NCBI GenBank assembly: GCA_021822995.1
Contig: JAKAPN010000024.1
Location: 1-9,370, forward strand
Length of the DNA stretch: 9,370 nucleotides
Source: an archaeon
GTDB taxonomy: Archaea > Thermoproteota > Nitrososphaeria > Nitrososphaerales > Gagatemarchaeaceae
Reading direction: 5' to 3'
Shown: piece by piece, positions 6,632 through 9,370 of the stretch
Layout of the letters: the number at the start of each line of letters is the position of its first letter
Numbering within the stretch: the stretch's first letter is position 1
Position numbers and translations under genes: made by a program
Notes under the pieces: model-generated
What the model was told of the DNA's origin: nothing
The model's input: only the letters and a program-made list of their open reading frames with translations
Database searches by the model: none

Positions 6632-6964
6632 CTATGAAGTGAGGCTGAGGATGGCTCTGGCGACTTCGCCGTCCGCCTGCTCGAGCGCCGCGATGGCCCT
6701 CTCCCTGGAGGCTCCTGTCTGCTGCTGCACGAGGAGAATGTCCTCGTCGCTGAAGGTCTTCTTCTCGACTTCAACCTCCTCCACCTCTCCCACCACTTGG
6801 AATATGCGGTTCCCCTGTGCGTTTACCTCGGATACGGAGACGTTGGTGATGTGCATCTCCTTGTCAGCGGTCCTGATGACCACTTCCTGCACGTTGGGGA
6901 TTTCCTTCATGTTGATCCCCATCCGGTCCATCATGCGCCTGGCATTCCTGTTGTCCATCTTCAT
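6632..6964 (-). CDS. nac: Archaeal nascent polypeptide-associated complex protein (NAC-alpha)
   Basis: A 110-residue archaeal NAC, which forms a homodimer and binds nascent chains at the ribosome tunnel exit. Residues 1-20 are a basic, methionine-rich tail (RNARRMMDRMGINMKEI) typical of the ribosome-contacting N-terminus. The NAC beta-barrel domain covers about 20-60 (VQEVVIRTADKEMHITNVSV). A UBA domain covers about 70-109, with DEDILLVQQQTGASRERAI and the closing helix ADGEVARAILSLTS. Length and domain order are those of known archaeal NACs. The ATG overlaps the stop of the PUA-domain gene as ATGA, so the two are coupled. It ends in TAG, and a TATA box for the ATP synthase genes follows. Confidence 0.95.
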   Translation of the reverse strand: MKMDNRNARRMMDRMGINMKEIPNVQEVVIRTADKEMHITNVSVSEVNAQGNRIFQVVGEVEEVEVEKKTFSDEDILLVQQQTGASRERAIAALEQADGEVARAILSLTS

Positions 6965-7428
6965 GTCGAGAGACCCGTTCTGACCTTCACGGCGACCCCG
7001 GTTTTAAACTGGTGCATGACTGCGCCGTTGAGGATGGCTGTCCCCACTCCAAGCACGCGGCCCCGGCTGTCAATGACCGCCACCTCGCACTTCGGTTGGA
7101 TATTCTTCCCACTTTGAACGACGAATTTGCAGAAGACAGATTTCCCCCCCTTGACGAAAGCCACGGCATCATCAGAGATTTGGACGCAGTTCGCTCTGAA
7201 GGCGGGGCTCCGGGCGAGCAGAGTTGCGCCATAGATCGACAGGGCCATCGCACCGTTGGGCTTCACCGTCGCGAACAGTTTCTCGTCGTGATGCACTAGT
7301 TTGACCCTGCCTGACCTTCGGGAGTAGTAGAGCCGATATCCAGCCTTCGGCAGCGACCTGCTCACCCCCCGGCCGAACAGATAGTCGACCATCATCGAGA
7401 CCGTCCTCAGCTCGTCGTGATGATTCAA
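6961..7428 (-). CDS. PUA-domain protein (archaeal, archaeosine-transglycosylase C-domain-like)
   Basis: An RNA-binding PUA-domain protein upstream of NAC. Numbering from the TTG at 7428 (155 residues), an N-terminal domain with VDYLFGRGVSRSLPK (14-28) and SRRSGRVKLV (36-45) is followed by a PUA domain from about 81 to 155. That domain contains FVKGGKSVFCKF (91-102), a CEVAVIDSRGRVLGVGTAIL core and the ending GVAVKVRTG. The layout resembles the C-terminal part of archaeosine tRNA-guanine transglycosylase and its stand-alone relatives; the catalytic domain is absent. The open frame reaches an ATG at 7527, but the extra 33 residues are proline- and arginine-rich, resemble nothing in the family, and would contain the TATA-like box at 7452-7459. 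I therefore prefer the TTG start, which would give a leaderless or nearly leaderless message. The ATGs at 7395 and 7392 are other options. The target RNA is unknown. Confidence 0.8.
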   Translation of the reverse strand: MNHHDELRTVSMMVDYLFGRGVSRSLPKAGYRLYYSRRSGRVKLVHHDEKLFATVKPNGAMALSIYGATLLARSPAFRANCVQISDDAVAFVKGGKSVFCKFVVQSGKNIQPKCEVAVIDSRGRVLGVGTAILNGAVMHQFKTGVAVKVRTGLST

Positions 7429-7451
7429 CGCCGACGCGCCTACCGAGCCCC

Positions 7452-7459
7452 GATAAAGG
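7452..7459 (-). promoter_or_regulatory. TATA-like box for the PUA-NAC operon
   Basis: CCTTTATC on the minus strand, centred near 7455, places a transcription start near 7429, next to the TTG at 7428. It lies inside the longest open frame, which argues against the ATG at 7527 being the true start. It closely resembles the CTTTATCA element before subunit A. Confidence 0.4.
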
Positions 7460-7561
7460 CGCGGCGGTAGGCACACCCCGGGTCGATGAGAAACGTGAGG
7501 GAGTTTAGACGGCGGAGGTGGAATCATTCATCTATCGGTGTCCGAGCGGCGAGTTCGGGGG

Positions 7562-8092
7562 ATGCCCATGACAAGCATCAGAGTTCTGCGCGTCGGCCAG
7601 AGGTACGTGAGAGACGAGAGGACGCTGACGCACCTATGCTTGGTTTCTAGAGCGCTGGGGGCAGAGACAATCTACCTTGAGGACGCCGAAAAGGATGTGC
7701 TTACGACCTTGGAAGGAGTGAACAGGACATGGGGCGGCGCATTCCAGGCAGTGCTGGGCGCGTCCTGGAGGAGTGTCATCAAGGAGGCGAAGAAGGAAGG
7801 GAGGAGCGTAGTCCACCTGACGATGTATGGAATGCCGTTACAAGACGTCGTCCCCGAACTCAGGAAAGCTGACAAACTGTTGGTCGTTGTAGGCGGACCC
7901 AAGGTCCCAGGAAGGATATATCATGAGGCTGACTACAACGTGGCCGTGACCTCTCAGCCTCACTCGGAGGTGGCTGCCCTGGCGATAGCGCTACATGAGA
8001 TCCAGAACGGGGAAGAGCTTAAGAGGGCGTTTCAAAAAAGCAGGCTTAGAATCTTGCCGACCCCTCATGGCAAGAGAGTTGTAGAAAATTGA
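7562..8092 (+). CDS. trm56: tRNA (cytidine(56)-2'-O)-methyltransferase Trm56
   Basis: Archaea-specific SPOUT methyltransferase that uses S-adenosylmethionine to methylate the 2'-OH of C56 in the tRNA T-loop. It is 176 residues from the ATG at 7562, the family's normal size. The family start SIRVLRVGQRYVRDERTLTH is at residues 5-24, followed by LVSRALGAETIYLED (27-41) and HLTMYG (85-90). The knotted SAM-binding region has VGGPKVPGRIYHEADYNVAV (110-129) and SQPHSEVAALA (131-141). The frame is open to a GTG at 7538, but homology begins at about 7568, so ATG 7562 or ATG 7568 is preferred. It opens the operon with TFE and the HD protein, its stop overlapping the TFE start as TTGA. A GGAGGTG sequence at 7514-7520 is well placed for neither start. 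Confidence 0.95.
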   Translation: MPMTSIRVLRVGQRYVRDERTLTHLCLVSRALGAETIYLEDAEKDVLTTLEGVNRTWGGAFQAVLGASWRSVIKEAKKEGRSVVHLTMYGMPLQDVVPELRKADKLLVVVGGPKVPGRIYHEADYNVAVTSQPHSEVAALAIALHEIQNGEELKRAFQKSRLRILPTPHGKRVVEN

Positions 8093-8598
8093 AGATTGAA
8101 TACGAAGACACGTTTGTGAAAGTGGCGGGCTTGATTGGAGGACCCGACTATGTAAGAGTCGCCAGAGCCCTCCTCAACAACGAAAATGCCACCGATGAAG
8201 AGATTGCGTCGGCGACTGGCCTGAAGATCAAGACCGTGAGAAAGGCACTCTACGACCTCTTCGGCAGAAGCCTCATAACCGGAGTGAGGGTGAGAGACCC
8301 CAAGCGCGGCTGGTTCGTCTACAGGTGGAAGGCGCAGAGAGACCAGACCGATGGCTTCATCCAGACACAGAGGCGGAAGGTGCTGAACAGGCTGAGGCAG
8401 AGGCTGGACTACGAAGAGATGCACGAGTTCTACCACTGTGGAACTGCCACCTGTCTGACGAGAACTTTCGAGGACGCGATGGAGAATTTCTTCAAGTGTC
8501 CGACCTGCGGTAAGTCGCTCAACAGGTTAGACAACGCAGAGCTGAAAGAAGCGCTCCGTTGGAAGATCAAGCAACTGGAAGAGGAACTGGCCAAGTGA
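8089..8598 (+). CDS. tfe: Transcription factor E (TFE-alpha)
   Basis: Archaeal transcription factor E, the TFIIE-alpha homologue, which helps open promoter DNA together with TBP and TFB at RNA polymerase. It has 169 residues. The extended winged-helix domain covers about 1-85, with ARALLNNENATDEEIASATG (26-44) and LKIKTVRKALYDLFGRSLI. A charged helix spans about 85-112, and a zinc ribbon has Cys117, Cys122, Cys137 and Cys140 (CGTATC then CPTC). The first cysteine pair is spaced CX4C rather than the usual CX2C, though four ligands remain. The C-terminal 25 residues are a charged helix. The start is a TTG overlapping the Trm56 stop as TTGA; no ATG serves better. The HD gene follows with its own GTGA overlap, so the three genes form one coupled operon. 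Confidence 0.95.
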   Translation: MKIEYEDTFVKVAGLIGGPDYVRVARALLNNENATDEEIASATGLKIKTVRKALYDLFGRSLITGVRVRDPKRGWFVYRWKAQRDQTDGFIQTQRRKVLNRLRQRLDYEEMHEFYHCGTATCLTRTFEDAMENFFKCPTCGKSLNRLDNAELKEALRWKIKQLEEELAK

Positions 8599-9146
8599 CG
8601 CCTTCCGAAGGGGAGGCTTTGACGCTCCACCGGAAATATGGCAGCGACGAGAGAATCATCATACATTGCGAAACCGTGACCAAGGTCGCGAAGATTTTGG
8701 CTGATGCCATGCTGAAAGAGGGCAAAGAGGTGGATGTGAAGGCCGTACTGGCTGGCGCCATGCTGCACGACATCGGACGTTCGAGGGTCCATTCCGTGAG
8801 GCACGGGCTCGAAGGGGCGAACATCGTCGAAGGAGAGGGCGTAGAAATGAAAGTGGTGGAAATAGTGCGAAAGCACGTCGGTGCGGGGATCTCCAGAGAG
8901 GAAGCCAGAGCCCTGCAGCTCCCTGACCTTGATTACATACCTGCGACATTGGAAGAGATGATAGTCTGCTTCTCGGACAAGATGGTGGACGCTGACAGGG
9001 TGCGACCGTTCGAGGCTGAAGTGCACAGATTCACGGTCAAGGGGCACGACGTCTCAAGGCTCGTCGCGCTGAAGCGGAGACTCCAGCAAGAGCTTGGCGA
9101 AGACCCCGAGAAAGTCATCTTCGACAAGGTTAAAGAAACTCAGTGA
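8595..9146 (+). CDS. HD-domain protein (HDIG type, archaeal TIGR00295-like)
   Basis: A predicted metal-dependent phosphohydrolase of the HD superfamily, 183 residues from the GTG at 8595. The metal ligands are in classic order: His24 (IIIHCETV), His58-Asp59 (GAMLHDIGRSRVHSVRHG), His94 (VRKHVGAGIS) and Asp128 (CFSDKMVDADR). The DLDYIPATLEEMIVCFSDK stretch (111-129) and the HVGAGISREEA stretch are what I associate with the archaeal HDIG family TIGR00295, whose substrate is unknown. An in-frame ATG at 8559 would add 12 residues inside the TFE gene. The GTG at 8595 overlaps the TFE stop as GTGA, matching the other junctions, and begins where family members begin (TPSEGEALTLHRKYG). A role in nucleotide or RNA metabolism is inferred from the operon only. 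Confidence 0.9.
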   Translation: MTPSEGEALTLHRKYGSDERIIIHCETVTKVAKILADAMLKEGKEVDVKAVLAGAMLHDIGRSRVHSVRHGLEGANIVEGEGVEMKVVEIVRKHVGAGISREEARALQLPDLDYIPATLEEMIVCFSDKMVDADRVRPFEAEVHRFTVKGHDVSRLVALKRRLQQELGEDPEKVIFDKVKETQ

Positions 9147-9159
9147 CGGGCGCCGGAAT

Positions 9160-9270
9160 GTGGCGTCGTGCATCTGCAGAATCTGCAAGCATAAGGATTA
9201 TGAGAGCTGCACAAAATGCGCGTGCTGCAAGTACCAGAGGGCCGCGTGCATGCAGGTCCCCAGCGAATGA
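9160..9270 (+). CDS. Small eight-cysteine protein (36 residues), function unknown
   Basis: A short frame from GTG 9160 to TGA 9270, 13 bases after the HD gene. The product begins MASCICRICKHKDYESC and has cysteines at positions 4, 6, 9, 17, 20, 22, 23 and 30, plus His11: the pattern CxCxxC, CxxCxCC, then a final C. Such density in 36 residues fits a tiny zinc- or metal-binding knuckle protein. It is soluble, mildly basic and has no signal or membrane segment. The chance of eight cysteines in a random short frame is low, which is the main support. The frame also reaches a TTG at 9094 (58 residues), overlapping the HD gene, but the added part has no cysteines. The ribosome-binding signal is weak. 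It may be the fourth gene of the Trm56-TFE-HD operon. I do not recognise a family. Confidence 0.6.
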   Translation: MASCICRICKHKDYESCTKCACCKYQRAACMQVPSE

Positions 9271-9283
9271 TGCTGCAGACAAC

Positions 9284-9290
9284 ACTTAAG
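9284..9290 (+). promoter_or_regulatory. Candidate TATA box for the initiator tRNA gene
   Basis: ACTTAAG lies about 28 bases upstream of the first tRNA base, the right distance for an archaeal TATA box with transcription starting at or just before the tRNA. It follows the stop of the small cysteine protein by 13 bases. Confidence 0.4.
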
Positions 9291-9314
9291 GCAGAACTGT
9301 AGGGAGGTCAAATC

Positions 9315-9370
9315 AGCGAGGTGGGGAAGCCAGACCCCCCGTGGGGGTAAGGATCATCCCGGCGGGCTCA
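9315..9370 (+). tRNA. Initiator tRNA-Met (CAT), 5' part, truncated by the window end
   Basis: The 5' half of an archaeal initiator tRNA. The acceptor strand AGCGAGG is at 9315-9321 and starts with A1, as archaeal initiators do. T8 and G9 follow. The D-stem GGGA (9324-9327) pairs with TCCC (9357-9360). A14-G15-C-C-A-G is the usual initiator D-loop start. The anticodon stem strand GCGGG (9362-9366) has the three consecutive G residues that mark initiators, and CTCA (9367-9370) gives C32, T33 and the first two anticodon bases C and A. The third anticodon base, the rest of the anticodon stem, the T-arm and the 3' acceptor lie beyond the edge, so Met is inferred from the initiator signature. The D-loop holds 29 bases instead of about 11, see the insertion. 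Confidence 0.88.
9334..9351 (+). other. 18-nt hairpin insertion in the tRNA D-loop, probable non-canonical tRNA intron
   Basis: ACCCCCCGTGGGGGTAAG interrupts the D-loop between G18 and G19. Removing it gives the normal loop AGCCAGGATCA with the conserved GG pair. Because a G flanks both ends, 9333-9350 is an equivalent boundary. The insert folds as a six-pair hairpin: A9334-T9348 and C9335-9339 with G9343-9347, around a CGT loop. I could not draw a clean bulge-helix-bulge splice motif around it, so a relaxed motif, or an unspliced enlarged D-loop, remains possible. Non-canonical introns, including in the D-arm, are known in TACK archaea. Confidence 0.6.

Noticed and set aside
7429..7527. The 33-residue N-terminal extension of the PUA protein
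   Set aside because: It is proline/arginine-rich, lacks family similarity and contains a TATA-like box. The shorter TTG start was preferred, although this is not proven.
1..9370. CRISPR arrays, insertion sequences or long tandem repeats
   Set aside because: No regularly spaced repeats or terminal inverted repeats were seen on either strand.

Overview
The window is from an archaeon. It carries A-type ATP synthase subunits (A, E, F and a subunit-H stalk helix), an archaeal NAC protein, transcription factor E, the archaeal tRNA C56 ribose methyltransferase Trm56, and the 5' part of an initiator tRNA-Met with the archaeal A1 base and the three-G anticodon stem. The DNA is GC-rich. Genes are packed with 4-base start/stop overlaps (ATGA, GTGA, TTGA), and several start codons are GTG or TTG. 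The set fits a TACK-type archaeon (Nitrososphaeria/Bathyarchaeia-like), but no gene here fixes the lineage and I did not compute any composition statistic.

Layout. Everything from 7428 down to 1 is on the minus strand: a PUA-domain protein, NAC, ATP synthase H, F and E, then a three-gene FAD/kinase/FAD cassette (5167 to 1387), then ATP synthase subunit A, which runs off the left edge after 416 residues. From about 7562 to 9146 the plus strand carries a tight operon of Trm56, TFE and an HD-domain protein. It is followed by a 36-codon protein with eight cysteines and, at the right edge, a truncated initiator tRNA-Met gene. The stretch around 7429-7561 is the divergent promoter region between the two blocks.

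How it works together. The minus-strand block joins nascent-chain handling (NAC, PUA protein) to the peripheral stalk and central-stalk subunits of the ATP synthase. The most unusual feature is the cassette between subunits E and A. It encodes a GlpA/LhgO-like FAD oxidoreductase, a glycerol-kinase-like FGGY kinase with one substituted substrate residue, and a FAD oxidase of the alkyl-DHAP synthase (AGPS) type with the HHH motif. Two of its genes join by a GTGA overlap and two overlap by up to 58 bases, so it looks like one translationally coupled unit. Its chemistry is probably glycerol or glycerol-phosphate related, but the substrate is not shown by the sequence. The plus-strand block is an information-processing operon (tRNA modification, transcription initiation).

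Other points of interest: the tRNA D-loop carries an 18-nt hairpin insertion that looks like a non-canonical intron; the small eight-cysteine protein is unrecognised; and subunit A has a P-loop (GAFGTGKT) that is closer at one position to the eukaryotic V-ATPase than to the usual archaeal GPFGSGKT. No stretch longer than 300 bases lacks a gene, and I saw no CRISPR array, transposase or integrase.
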